Both the position numbers and the translations under genes were made by a program. Under the pieces are notes generated by a model. That model ran no database searches, was not told where the DNA came from, and saw only the letters and a program-made list of their open reading frames with translations. Of a DNA stretch of 64,000 nt, positions 17,406-26,299 are shown piece after piece (positions within the stretch are counted from its first letter, which is position 1; each line of letters begins with the position of its first letter). Origin of the DNA: Ponticaulis profundi (GTDB lineage: Bacteria > Pseudomonadota > Alphaproteobacteria > Caulobacterales > Hyphomonadaceae); assembly GCF_042659465.1 (NCBI RefSeq), contig NZ_JBHSSW010000013.1, positions 11,902 to 75,901 of the forward strand. The letters are read 5' to 3'.

Positions 17406-18656
17406 ATGAGCGTAGCAAAACACATAACCACCAATGCGGCTGGTGCTGTCCGGCTCGTTTCGCTTCGCCTCACGGCCAGCGAGCGAAGCCTTGTTGAAAG
17501 CTCGAAATCAATCTCTGTCTTCATTCAGCGCTTTCTGGAAAAGGCTGTTCAACCTCCCTTCCGCTTCAAACAAATCTCAGAGCTTTCCTTCGCCATCAGC
17601 GCACCATGCGATGATGACATGTTCAGCGATTACGCCATCACGCTACACGAACGCCTCAAAGAGTTTCTGTTTGGCTCGGAACGATCAGAGGAAGCCGATG
17701 TGCTGGTCTTCGCGGGTAATGATGTGGACGTCGCGAAATTCCTGTCAGAAACAGAAGAAGAAGCGTCTGCAAGATCTGAAGCCTTTGTGAAGCGTGTTCA
17801 GGACGCAAAGGCTGAAAGCGGTTCAATCGTTGTTAATCCCGCTTTCAAGCCGATGACAGGCAAGCGTCCGCTCTTGTTTCGCGGCATTCTCGAGTGCAAA
17901 CACAATGTGCTGCTGGCTTATGCCATCACGCCCAGTAGCTCAGATCGCTATGAAAGCGGTGACTTCGTGCATGGGGACGTCAGCCTCGCCCAATACCTGC
18001 AGTTCCGAGGTGCGGAAAGCATCCGGTTCTCAATGCGGGTTTTCGACAAGGCCAGCTATCTGCTGCAGACCTCAAGAGAAGAAGGCCAGAAGGTCTTTTT
18101 CAACTGCCCGCTCTCATACCGCTCCGTCCTGTCGATTCAGGACAAGCACCAGTTCTTCGAGAATATGAACCAGCATCCGGACTGGGTGCGTGATCACATG
18201 TTTCTGACCGTTTACGCAGCACCGCCGTCGGCCAGTTCTTCCGTGATCCAGCGCTTCTGCAGCCAGTTTTCACCTTATTTCCGTTTCCTCGACTGGCACG
18301 TCACACATTCGGATTTTGCCCCAAACCAGTTCATGGCCGGTCATCTCCACTCCGTATCGCTCGACCTGGATAATGTCCGCAGCCATCGCGATCAGGAGCT
18401 CAGACATTTTCTCGAGAAGGTCGCCAGCCTTCGAAAGCTGAAAATTCGGGCTGGTGTGTATGGCGTCGAAACCGTTGAAGAGTTACGCCAGTGCGCTCAG
18501 GCCGGTGTCACCTATGCATCAGGCAACGCAATTACAGGCGCACTGACCAGCTTTTCACCTGTGCGCACGGTCAGTCCGGGCGAACTGCCGATTCTTCAGG
18601 ACGCAGAGCATTTCGAGGGAACCTACGGTTCAGTGAAACGTTTGGTGAACGCTTAA
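17406..18656 (+). CDS. Degenerate EAL-like protein, copy 1
   Basis: A 416-residue protein of no family I can name with certainty. Its last third resembles the end of an EAL (cyclic-di-GMP phosphodiesterase) barrel: FAPNQFMAGHLHSVSLDLDN, then VYGVETVEELRQCAQAG near 350-366, which parallels the EAL-family AEGVET segment. The E-A-L signature and the DDFGTG metal-binding loop are not present, so phosphodiesterase activity is unlikely. The first 170 residues (LVSLRLTASERSLVESSK) are of unknown type. It is followed after 64 bases by a paralogue of the same length. A GATAAGGG precedes the ATG. Confidence 0.65.
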   Translation: MSVAKHITTNAAGAVRLVSLRLTASERSLVESSKSISVFIQRFLEKAVQPPFRFKQISELSFAISAPCDDDMFSDYAITLHERLKEFLFGSERSEEADVLVFAGNDVDVAKFLSETEEEASARSEAFVKRVQDAKAESGSIVVNPAFKPMTGKRPLLFRGILECKHNVLLAYAITPSSSDRYESGDFVHGDVSLAQYLQFRGAESIRFSMRVFDKASYLLQTSREEGQKVFFNCPLSYRSVLSIQDKHQFFENMNQHPDWVRDHMFLTVYAAPPSASSSVIQRFCSQFSPYFRFLDWHVTHSDFAPNQFMAGHLHSVSLDLDNVRSHRDQELRHFLEKVASLRKLKIRAGVYGVETVEELRQCAQAGVTYASGNAITGALTSFSPVRTVSPGELPILQDAEHFEGTYGSVKRLVNA

Positions 18657-18720
18657 GGCAATACGATCAGGATATTTCACACTGACGCCTCCAGTCTCCG
18701 GATGCGTCCAACCTTGATGG

Positions 18721-19968
18721 ATGACAGACAGTATGACGGTCTCGCGCCAGATCGGCACTGCAAAAACCGGAGCCATCAGATTGGTCAGTCTTCGGCTGAC
18801 CTCCGACCAGGAACAACTGATGGATGGCTCGAAAATGTTTTCGCGCTTCGTCGAACAGTTTCTTGAGACCGAGGTCCAGCGTCCATACCGGTTCAAACAA
18901 TTGAGCGGCACCAGCTTCATGATCAATGGCCCGGGGGCGCCGTCTGACTTCGAAGATTACGTCCTGACGCTCCATGACAGCCTCAAAGCATTCCTCTTCG
19001 GCTCGGAAGACAAAGAAACCACGAATGATTTCCTGACCTTCGCAGGTACCGAAGAAGAGGTCGCCACCTTTGCGACCGAGCCGGAAGAAAAAGCGCGCAA
19101 GCGTTCGGAATCCTTCATGTCGTCCGTTCGCATGCGACAGATCGAAAATGACCGGGTGGCGAATGACGACCCCGAAGAGGAAAAGCCGCTGACCATGTCG
19201 GGAACGCGCTATCGCGGCTTCTTTCACTGTCAGAAAAAAGCCCTGCTCGGGTTCCGGATCACACCCGCTCATGATGATGCCAACCAGACGATTGGCTTTC
19301 AGGACGTTGATCGAAACATCAGCCAGACCATTCGCGCTGCTGGCGACAATGCGATCGATTTCTGTATCGATGTGCTGGAGAAATCCTCTGCTGACCTGCA
19401 GTCCGACGCAGCCAGATCCTCGGCCATCGTTTTCAACTGCCCCTTTCCATATGGCAGCCTTTCATCATCGGCAGACAAGAGCCGGTTTCTCGCATGCCTG
19501 GCCCGCCAGCCGGAATGGGTCCGAAACCGCATCATTCTCACCGTAGAGGGCACACCGCCAAGCACGAACTCGTCCATGCTGATCCGCTATAAGACGGAGT
19601 TCTCACCGCTCATTCGCAATCTGGGCTGGATGCTCGGTGGCAACGATCTGGCACCCGCCGAGTTTATCGGCAGCCAGCTCCACGCCGTTGGCCTCGATCT
19701 CGATCAGGTCACCACGTCTCGCGAAACAGCACTCCGCAGTTTCTGCAAGCATGTGCCTGCCCTGAAGGAGCTTCGAATTGCCCAGGCCGTGCGTGGCCTG
19801 AGGTCTCTGGAAGAGCTCAATATTTGCATCGATCATGGTATCGTCTACGCGTCGGGCGATGCGATCACATCGGCCCTACGTCAGTTTGTGCCAGCGCAAC
19901 TGGTCAAACCGGAACGCTTGCCGCTGAATGACCAACACCTTTTCAATAACGCCTCGTCCCCGGCATAA
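18721..19968 (+). CDS. Degenerate EAL-like protein, copy 2
   Basis: A 415-residue paralogue of the preceding gene: both share LVSLRLT near the start, PxRFKQxS near 55, a YxxTLHxxLKxFLFGSE block near 80-95, FNCP near 240, and the tail ending YASGxAIT. The EAL-like stretch reads AVRGLRSLEELNICIDHG, without the glutamate of the AEGVET segment that copy 1 retains (YGVET), and again no catalytic EAL or DDFGTG is seen. The pair most likely arose by tandem duplication and has diverged widely. It could bind cyclic-di-GMP or a protein partner without hydrolysis; that is inference. Confidence 0.65.
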   Translation: MTDSMTVSRQIGTAKTGAIRLVSLRLTSDQEQLMDGSKMFSRFVEQFLETEVQRPYRFKQLSGTSFMINGPGAPSDFEDYVLTLHDSLKAFLFGSEDKETTNDFLTFAGTEEEVATFATEPEEKARKRSESFMSSVRMRQIENDRVANDDPEEEKPLTMSGTRYRGFFHCQKKALLGFRITPAHDDANQTIGFQDVDRNISQTIRAAGDNAIDFCIDVLEKSSADLQSDAARSSAIVFNCPFPYGSLSSSADKSRFLACLARQPEWVRNRIILTVEGTPPSTNSSMLIRYKTEFSPLIRNLGWMLGGNDLAPAEFIGSQLHAVGLDLDQVTTSRETALRSFCKHVPALKELRIAQAVRGLRSLEELNICIDHGIVYASGDAITSALRQFVPAQLVKPERLPLNDQHLFNNASSPA

Positions 19969-20028
19969 TCAAACCATGCCATTTGCGCGAAGCGCGGGAC
20001 CAATCAAAAATCCGGAAGAGAGACACAG

Positions 20029-20535
20029 ATGCCAATCGTGCCATCGCTCAAAAAAGCCCTGATCGGCCTGTCATTTCCCATCTGCCTGCTTGTCAGCGCC
20101 TGCGGCGGTGGGTCAGACGAAGTCGGTGAATTCAAGAATGACTGGCTGGGTAACGAGATCAAGATCGAGGCGCTGCACGATCCCCGCGTGCCCGGCATTG
20201 TCTGCCACTTCACCCATTTTGACCGCGGCTTCTGGGATCGGCTTGGAAAAGGCAACTGGTTCGAAGATCCATCCAATGCCTCCATCGATTGCCAGCGCAG
20301 CGGAGACTTCATTGATCTTTCCCGCGCCAGAAAATCCAAATCCGGCGAGAAGGTTTTCGATCAGAAACAAAGCCTCTTCTTCAAGCATGTGTCCGTGCGC
20401 CGGATCATCGATCTTGAAAACCGCGCCGTGCTCTATGTCGTGTATTCGAACAAGCCGGTGGATGGTTCTGCCAAGATGAGCCTGTCGACCGTCCCGCTCA
20501 CGGCGGAAGAAGTCGCGCCCTTCACCGAGCGCTGA
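20029..20535 (+). CDS. creA: CreA family lipoprotein
   Basis: A 168-residue protein with a lipoprotein signal peptide (hydrophobic to LLVSAC; lipidated Cys at 24) followed by the CreA domain: GNEIKIEALHDPRVPGIVC, then EDPSNASIDCQRSG. CreA is a periplasmic protein of unknown function. Most CreA proteins have an ordinary signal peptide, so the lipobox here is a variation. The gene ends at a strong convergent terminator. Confidence 0.85.
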   Translation: MPIVPSLKKALIGLSFPICLLVSACGGGSDEVGEFKNDWLGNEIKIEALHDPRVPGIVCHFTHFDRGFWDRLGKGNWFEDPSNASIDCQRSGDFIDLSRARKSKSGEKVFDQKQSLFFKHVSVRRIIDLENRAVLYVVYSNKPVDGSAKMSLSTVPLTAEEVAPFTER

Positions 20536-20542
20536 AAAAACA

Positions 20543-20572
20543 ACCCGGACAGCTTTTCAGAGCTGTCCGGGT
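20543..20572. terminator. 12-bp hairpin terminator, bidirectional
   Basis: ACCCGGACAGCT, loop TTTCAG, AGCTGTCCGGGT. On the minus strand the stem is followed by TGTTTTTT, a good intrinsic terminator for the ABC exporter operon reading leftward; on the plus strand it lies 8 bases past the creA stop. The distance from the ABC stop (20799) to the hairpin is long, about 225 bases. Confidence 0.8.
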
Positions 20573-20798
20573 CGCTTGAAGTGACCATGCAGCAGATCCA
20601 TCGGGCTCTCTATGGAGCCTCTGTGTCTGGCCTGCCTTGCACGTTTTGCCTTCGTGGGTGGTCTGGTCTTCCACAGCCTTTTTCTCACAGAAAGCCTTAA
20701 CAGGAGCCGAACAGAAATTTACGATTCTTGGGCGATTTGGGAAAAACTGACCAAAAAGCGAAGTTATCCACACCCCGAAATTTCAGTATTTTCTGAAC

Positions 20799-22643
20799 TC
20801 AGCCCTGAAGCTGGATCGCAGCCAGACGTGCATACACCCCGCCCTTGTTGATCAGCTCGTCATGCTTGCCGGTTTCGACCACACGGCCGTCTTCCAGAAC
20901 AACAATGCAATCAGCATTGCGCACGGTCGAAAGCCTGTGCGCAATGACCAGAGTGGTTCGGTTCCGGGTGTATTGCTCCAGAGCCGCCTGAACTTTCGCT
21001 TCGCTTTCCGCATCCAGCGCGGATGTGGCCTCGTCCAGCAGCAGGAGTTTGGTATCGCGGAGAATGGCGCGCGCTAGAGCAATCCGCTGTCTCTGACCAC
21101 CAGACAGGTTTCGTCCCATCTCACCAACCGGCGCGTCATAGCCACCTGGCAGGGCGGTGATGAAGTCATGCGCATTGGCAAGCTTCGCTGCGGTTTCGAT
21201 CTCCTCCTGCGTGGCATTCAACTTCGCCAGAGCGATATTCGCAGCGATCGTGTCATCAAAAAGCGCCGAATCCTGCGCGACCAGAGCCATGCGCTTGCGA
21301 AGCTCACTTCCCTTCGGCGCGCGGATATCAAGTCCGTCGAAACGGATCTCTCCATAGGTCGGATCATAGAGCCGCATAAGCAGATTGAAGATAGTCGATT
21401 TCCCCGCCCCGCTCGGCCCGACCAGCGCAACCGTATCACCGGCAGCGACCTCAAAACTCAGCCCCTTCAGGGCAGCCGTTCCATCCGGATAATTGAAATG
21501 GACATTATCGAAAACGACCTCGCCACGCGGCAAAGGCATGGGAACAGGGTCGTCCGGGTCCTTCACCGAGGGTTCGGACTTCAGGACATCAAAGACGCGG
21601 TCTGCCGCTGCACCACCTTCTTGCGCAACCGCATTGAGCGTACCAAGTGCGCGCAGCTCAGGCGCCGCAAGGCCAATCAGGCCGAGAAAGCCAAGAAAGT
21701 CGCCGAGCGTCGTTGCCCCCTCAGCAATCCGCCAGGTCGAGATCGCCAGAACACTGGCAATCGCCACACCGCCGGTCACTTCCAGAATGGGGTCAACAGC
21801 GGCCTTATCAGCCAGAATTTTCAGATAGAGCCGCGCACGCTGATAGAATTTTTCGTGCATGCGTGCCGTTTGATAGGACTCCAGCCCATAGGCCTTCACC
21901 ACTCGCCCGGACTGAAACCCTTCAGACAGGAGCGATGTCACTTCCCCGACCTGCTTCTGCGCGGTCTTCGCGCGCTTGCGGACCCGATTGCCGAGCGCGA
22001 TCACAGGCCCAAACGCAATCGGATAGGCAATGATCAGGATCAGCGCCAATTGCCAGTCGAGGATCAGCATGGAGGCGAAGGCTCCAATGACCGTCACAAT
22101 GCCTTTTGTCAGATTGTTGGCCATGCGAAGACCGGCTTCGCGCATCGCATTCACATCATTGATGAAGCGGGACACATAATCGCCGGATGCAGCTGCATTC
22201 AGCCGCGCGAAGTCACCATGCGTCAGCGCATCGAACTGCGCGTCCTGCACATCGACCAGCCCGCGCTGAACGCCGGTATTGTTGGCAAGTGTCATGGAAT
22301 ACATGGAGCCGGCGCGAATGACGGACACCACCACAATGGCGAAGGTCAACGCGAACACCATGGAAAGGCCGGGCGTACCGAATCTCAGAACCAGACTGTC
22401 CGGATCGAGCGCCTCGGCGCCGCCGAGCATGGCCTGCAGGGAGTCGCCGATAAATTTGATCAGCACCATTTGCGACACGCCGGCCAGAGAGGTCAGGACA
22501 GCCGCAAGCGTGCCCCAGGCAAACCAATGCCAGTGGCGCGCAAAATAATCGCGGAAAAGGCGGAACAGGCCGCCTTTTTCACCTTCGTCAGACTTAGACG
22601 TTATGGTGCGCTCCCGTTTCCGGATCGAGCAGCTTGTGCGCAT
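20799..22643 (-). CDS. MsbA-type ABC exporter (fused TM and ATPase)
   Basis: A half-transporter of about 614 residues: a six-helix ABC membrane domain (about 40-330) and an ATPase domain with Walker A GPSGAGKST, signature LSGGQRQRIALARA and Walker B LLLLDEATSALD. By family and by position near the lipid A genes it is a candidate lipid flippase (MsbA or a relative). The start is not certain: the ATG at 22643 overlaps DUF4170 by 50 bases and has no clear binding site; a later non-ATG start near the DUF4170 stop is possible. Confidence 0.88.
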   Translation of the reverse strand: MRTSCSIRKRERTITSKSDEGEKGGLFRLFRDYFARHWHWFAWGTLAAVLTSLAGVSQMVLIKFIGDSLQAMLGGAEALDPDSLVLRFGTPGLSMVFALTFAIVVVSVIRAGSMYSMTLANNTGVQRGLVDVQDAQFDALTHGDFARLNAAASGDYVSRFINDVNAMREAGLRMANNLTKGIVTVIGAFASMLILDWQLALILIIAYPIAFGPVIALGNRVRKRAKTAQKQVGEVTSLLSEGFQSGRVVKAYGLESYQTARMHEKFYQRARLYLKILADKAAVDPILEVTGGVAIASVLAISTWRIAEGATTLGDFLGFLGLIGLAAPELRALGTLNAVAQEGGAAADRVFDVLKSEPSVKDPDDPVPMPLPRGEVVFDNVHFNYPDGTAALKGLSFEVAAGDTVALVGPSGAGKSTIFNLLMRLYDPTYGEIRFDGLDIRAPKGSELRKRMALVAQDSALFDDTIAANIALAKLNATQEEIETAAKLANAHDFITALPGGYDAPVGEMGRNLSGGQRQRIALARAILRDTKLLLLDEATSALDAESEAKVQAALEQYTRNRTTLVIAHRLSTVRNADCIVVLEDGRVVETGKHDELINKGGVYARLAAIQLQG

Positions 22644-22845
22644 GCAGAATGAAATAGCGTGTTTCTGCGCTATCGACTGTGCGCTGCGCAGCGTCTTTCC
22701 ACGCATCATAAGCAGCTTTGTAGTTCGGGAAGGCGCCGACGAAATCGATCTCTTTCAGATTTTCGAATTCGAGACCGGTTACGTCTTTCAGTTCACCACC
22801 GATGACAATGTGCAGAAGTTGCGTTTGTTTTGCGGTTTCGCTCAT
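22594..22845 (-). CDS. DUF4170 protein
   Basis: An 83-residue protein of unknown function. It is recognised from the LLHIVIGGELKD start, the LEFENLKEIDFVGAFPNY segment and the HAHKLLDPE end, all typical of DUF4170, a small alphaproteobacterial family usually found in this lipid A neighbourhood. The ATG at 22845 follows GGAG by 6 bases; the in-frame GTG 12 bases earlier lacks a site. Its 3' end overlaps the ABC exporter frame, so translation may be coupled. Confidence 0.8.
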   Translation of the reverse strand: MSETAKQTQLLHIVIGGELKDVTGLEFENLKEIDFVGAFPNYKAAYDAWKDAAQRTVDSAETRYFILHAHKLLDPETGAHHNV

Positions 22846-22879
22846 CTGTATCTCCACGCGGAATATCTATCGGGCGCTA

Positions 22880-23698
22880 TCACGAGTCGCCCGGTTTTCG
22901 CAGGCAGATATGCCTGCAACGCTCTACTAGGAGCCCGTGTATCACCGGCCCGCCCGCAATCAAGCTCTGTTGGGCTGCAACTTTCTGATTAAAGACAAAA
23001 GGGACACCATTATGGCATGTTGCCTTGCCACCCGCCTCCCGAATTATGAGCGTTGCGGCCACAATGTCCCAGTCAGACTTGTTCCCCAGCACCATCACCG
23101 CATCCCAGCGACCATCCGCGACAAGCGCCATACGGTAGGCCGTCGCGTTCGGCTTCACCTCCGGATGCACCAGATCCGGCCAGACCTGAGGCCAGCCCGG
23201 ATGATCAAACATGCCCGGATCTGCAATCAGGCGCCCCTCGACGAGATTGGTGCGCTTGCTGGCGAGGATCGTCTGGCCATTCATCCGCGCGCCGCCGCCA
23301 TAATAGGCTTCGTAGAGCTCCTTGTGCGCCGGTGCATAGATCACGCTCGCCACCGGCTGGTCGTTTTCCAGCACAGCCAGCGCGATACAGAAATGCGGAT
23401 CGCCATTCATGAAGGCCCGCGTGCCGTCGATCGGATCGACCACGAACACACGCTCCCGGTCCAGCCGGTCGGGCGTGTCGAGCGTTTCCTCTGACAGCCA
23501 GCCATAGTCCGGGCGCGCCGCGCGCAGCGTTTCCATGAGAAAGGTGTTCACCGCCAGGTCCGCTTCAGTGACCGGGTGATTGGGCTCCTTGTCCCAGATC
23601 TTGAGAGACTTGCAGTAATAAGCCATGGCGATCTTGCCCGCCTCAAGGGCAGCTTCCCGCAATAACGTCATGTCGGCTGAATAATCAGCGTCCTGCAA
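22880..23698 (-). CDS. cysQ: 3'(2'),5'-bisphosphate nucleotidase CysQ-like (inositol monophosphatase family)
   Basis: A 272-residue member of the FIG/IMPase superfamily. Metal-binding motifs are visible: EETLDT (about 70-75), VVDPIDGTRAF (about 86-96) and SDWDIVAA (about 208-215). Likely substrate is 3'-phosphoadenosine 5'-phosphate, but inositol phosphates cannot be excluded. It overlaps the 3' end of pmbA by 14 bases and precedes DUF4170, an order common in Alphaproteobacteria. Confidence 0.85.
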   Translation of the reverse strand: MQDADYSADMTLLREAALEAGKIAMAYYCKSLKIWDKEPNHPVTEADLAVNTFLMETLRAARPDYGWLSEETLDTPDRLDRERVFVVDPIDGTRAFMNGDPHFCIALAVLENDQPVASVIYAPAHKELYEAYYGGGARMNGQTILASKRTNLVEGRLIADPGMFDHPGWPQVWPDLVHPEVKPNATAYRMALVADGRWDAVMVLGNKSDWDIVAATLIIREAGGKATCHNGVPFVFNQKVAAQQSLIAGGPVIHGLLVERCRHICLRKPGDS

Positions 23699-25025
23699 GC
23701 GTCATCCCTTCAATAAACAGACTTGGCGCATTGGTGCGATTGCGGAAGACAAGGTCACTCGCCGGGATCAGGCGCGCAAACATATCCACCAGATTATCCG
23801 CCACCGTGATTTCCGAGACCGGAACGCTCTCGCCCGTGCCATCATACCAGCGCCCGGAGACACCGACCGAATAGTCACCCGTGTTCGGATTGATGGACGG
23901 CCCGAACATCTCCGTGATCACCAGCACTTTGCCGGCCGCCTTGATCAGCTCGTCCGGAGACTGGCTGCCCGGTGTCATGTGCAGATTGGACGTTGTCACC
24001 CCTGGCGGATCACCAAAGCCAGACGATGCGAACCCATTCGGGGTCAGACCCAGCTGCTTGGCCGAAGAGCCGTTCAGCATCCATTGTGTCAGCACGCCAT
24101 CATCGATCAGCTTGGTCAGCTTCACAGGGCGACCTTCACCATCAAAGGCACGACTGCCCAGACCATAATCCCGGAATGGATCGTCGATCAGATCAATGCC
24201 CTTGGAGAAGACCTGCTCACCCATTTTCGTTTTCAGATAGGATGTTCCGCGTGCAATCGCAGCGCCGGAAATGGCAGAGGTAAATGCCCCGATCAGACTT
24301 GCCGAAACCCGGCGATCAAACATGACCGGCGCTTTCTGGCTTTCAATCTTGGTCGAGCCGAGCCGCGCAATCGCGCGTTCCCCGGCATTCCTGCCGATCT
24401 CTTCCGGCGTTGGGCGGTCGATGCGGCGACGCGTCGTCCAGCCATCATAGTCGCGCTCCATCATGCCATCGCGTTCGGCGATCGCGGACAAGCCAATGCC
24501 CGACACAGAATCAGCGCGATTGGCCCGGAAGCCGTTCGATGCCGCAACCCAGCCTTCAGAAACCGTCCATCCGGATGCCGAACCCGGCACATCCTTGACG
24601 CCTTTGACCGCGAGCGCAGCTGCTTCAGCGGCAAAGGCCTCTGCTTCCAGATCCTGCGGCGTCACCGGCTTATCACCCAGAAGGACCAGGTCCGGCGGAT
24701 TGCCCTCCAGATCGCCAACCGGCGTGATGCCACAATAAGGATCTTCCGGCGCAACTTTCGCCATGGTCACACAGCGCTCGACGAGCGCGCTCAGCCCATC
24801 ATCGCTGAGATCAGACCCGGATACATGGGCCTGTCTCTGACCGACCAGGCAACGCAGGCTCACGCCAACCGCTTCATCACGTTCAATGGTTTCCAGCTTG
24901 CCCGCACGGACCGAAACTTCGACCCCTTCGCTTCGCCCGACACTGGCGTCCGCATCAGACGCGCCAAGGTCGAGCGCGCGGTTAATCAGTCCATCAAGGA
25001 CAGAAGCATAATCAAGATCACTCAT
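23685..25025 (-). CDS. pmbA: TldE/PmbA subunit of the TldD-TldE metalloprotease
   Basis: A 446-residue protein of the TldD/PmbA family. The family features seen are VSVRAGKLETIERDE near the N-terminus, LTQWMLNGSSAKQLGL, and GDYSVGVSGRWYDGTG with PVSEITVADNL near the C-terminus. TldE forms a heterodimer with TldD (not in this window) that degrades small peptides and matures some peptide products. The ATG at 25025 has GGGA before it; the in-frame TTG at 25034 is less likely. First gene of the pmbA-cysQ-DUF4170-ABC run. Confidence 0.92.
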   Translation of the reverse strand: MSDLDYASVLDGLINRALDLGASDADASVGRSEGVEVSVRAGKLETIERDEAVGVSLRCLVGQRQAHVSGSDLSDDGLSALVERCVTMAKVAPEDPYCGITPVGDLEGNPPDLVLLGDKPVTPQDLEAEAFAAEAAALAVKGVKDVPGSASGWTVSEGWVAASNGFRANRADSVSGIGLSAIAERDGMMERDYDGWTTRRRIDRPTPEEIGRNAGERAIARLGSTKIESQKAPVMFDRRVSASLIGAFTSAISGAAIARGTSYLKTKMGEQVFSKGIDLIDDPFRDYGLGSRAFDGEGRPVKLTKLIDDGVLTQWMLNGSSAKQLGLTPNGFASSGFGDPPGVTTSNLHMTPGSQSPDELIKAAGKVLVITEMFGPSINPNTGDYSVGVSGRWYDGTGESVPVSEITVADNLVDMFARLIPASDLVFRNRTNAPSLFIEGMTLAGR

Positions 25026-25134
25026 CAGTCCCAAATGACTTGGCCAGTCCCAAATTGCAACTCACTGCCCTGCATTCATCCGTGCAAGGTATCAAAAAGG
25101 CGTTCGCTTCCGATAAAACGAACCGAAACAGGGA

Positions 25135-25413
25135 TCAGGCGTCTTCCTGCTCTTCAGCAATCTTCAGCAAATCATTCACGTCGTCGCGAATATCCAGCAG
25201 GGTGACAATCAGGCCCGCAACAAGCGTTGCCATGACCCAGCCAAGGAAGAGCCCGAATGCGCCAGCAGCAATTGGCTGACGCAGGAATTCAACAGATGTG
25301 CGCTCTGCTATCAGCTCGCCATTAATGTAACCGGTCGCGCCCGCATAAATGATGAATGCCGGATAGACGATGTAAACCATCAGACGAAAACTGTTGATGA
25401 CGAAGAACTTCAT
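25135..25413 (-). CDS. Small two-helix membrane protein
   Basis: A 92-residue protein with two hydrophobic segments (about 10-28 and 48-70) separated by a polar stretch, and a charged tail ending EEQEDA. I do not recognise the family. The length and layout suit an inner-membrane protein with both ends in the cytoplasm. It lies alone between pmbA and a phosphatase gene. Confidence 0.65.
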   Translation of the reverse strand: MKFFVINSFRLMVYIVYPAFIIYAGATGYINGELIAERTSVEFLRQPIAAGAFGLFLGWVMATLVAGLIVTLLDIRDDVNDLLKIAEEQEDA

Positions 25414-25493
25414 GTCCCGCTCCCAAACCTGCGCAGCGTAAAGCTAACGAAACTAGATGTTCGCAGCAATCAATTGTTCACAAAAATGCGGCG

Positions 25494-26213
25494 TTATTCG
25501 CGCCCCAACAAGTCATCGATACGCATTTTTGCGGCCCCTGACTTTAAAAACGCGTCTTTGATGGCCAGCCGGTCATAATATTGATCAACCCAGTCCAGAA
25601 AGCTGATCGGCGTCTGCGCGTTGAACGCTGCATAAACGTCGAACACCGCATCCAGAACGCCGGTTTTCCCCTGACGGACATGCAGGTATTTCAAGGAGAG
25701 TTGTTCCTGCGCCACCTCGATCGGGGCTTCTTCCCGCAGCAACTTATAGAGAACACTCATCAGCCCGGCACGATCAGCTCCGGACTTGCAGTGCATCAGC
25801 GCCGGATAGGCAATCGAATGGAAAAGCTGGTTGGCCTGAAAGATCTTTTCTTTCGTCGGCGTATCGCGTGAAAATACCTGAAAATCGACCAGCTCGATGC
25901 CATGCGCATAGCAGGCTTCTTTTTCGAGCAGATAATAGCCTTTCGGGCTTTCACCACGCAGATTGATGATGGTGCGAATCCCGCGCTCGCGCGCATGCTC
26001 TGCGATCTGCTTTGGCGAAGGCTGATTGGATCGCCACATTTCCGGAGAAATCTGGTGCAGATTCTGAAAGCGCGTCCGCAGGAAACCATGATCTCCCCAG
26101 ACAAGTTCATTACGCGCACGGCGGCGTCCGGACTCGGTTGTGAGATCGATAGGTCCCTTTGCAGCTTCACGCTCGCGGCGGCGCTGCTTCATGGCTTTGG
26201 ATTTGCGAAACAT
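25494..26213 (-). CDS. Tyrosine/dual-specificity phosphatase-like protein
   Basis: A 239-residue protein. The cysteine-phosphatase P-loop HCKSGADRAG (about 142-151) gives the catalytic Cys and Arg, and RTIINLRGES (about 80-89) is typical of bacterial dual-specificity-like phosphatases. A basic, arginine-rich start (residues 4-17) may bind membrane or nucleic acid. Such genes commonly lie divergent from the DUF374 acyltransferase in Alphaproteobacteria, which suggests a lipid-phosphate or envelope role; this is inference. Confidence 0.8.
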   Translation of the reverse strand: MFRKSKAMKQRRREREAAKGPIDLTTESGRRRARNELVWGDHGFLRTRFQNLHQISPEMWRSNQPSPKQIAEHARERGIRTIINLRGESPKGYYLLEKEACYAHGIELVDFQVFSRDTPTKEKIFQANQLFHSIAYPALMHCKSGADRAGLMSVLYKLLREEAPIEVAQEQLSLKYLHVRQGKTGVLDAVFDVYAAFNAQTPISFLDWVDQYYDRLAIKDAFLKSGAAKMRIDDLLGRE

Positions 26214-26299
26214 TGGCGGGACTTATCCTGTTGCTCTCGGGTCGTAAATCTGTGTTTCACTGGTTTGCGCAATCTTTCGGTGCAGGTTATGGCACAAAG

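Noticed and set aside
20764..20772. Perfect DnaA box TTATCCACA
   Set aside because: A single box between convergent genes with no cluster of boxes or AT-rich unwinding region; not evidence of an origin.
21168..22652. 494-residue open frame antisense to the ABC exporter
   Set aside because: Rich in Arg, His and Gln, with no domain; the opposite strand encodes a clear ABC transporter.
23979..25205. 408-residue open frame antisense to pmbA
   Set aside because: Same reasons: no recognisable motif and a certain gene on the other strand.
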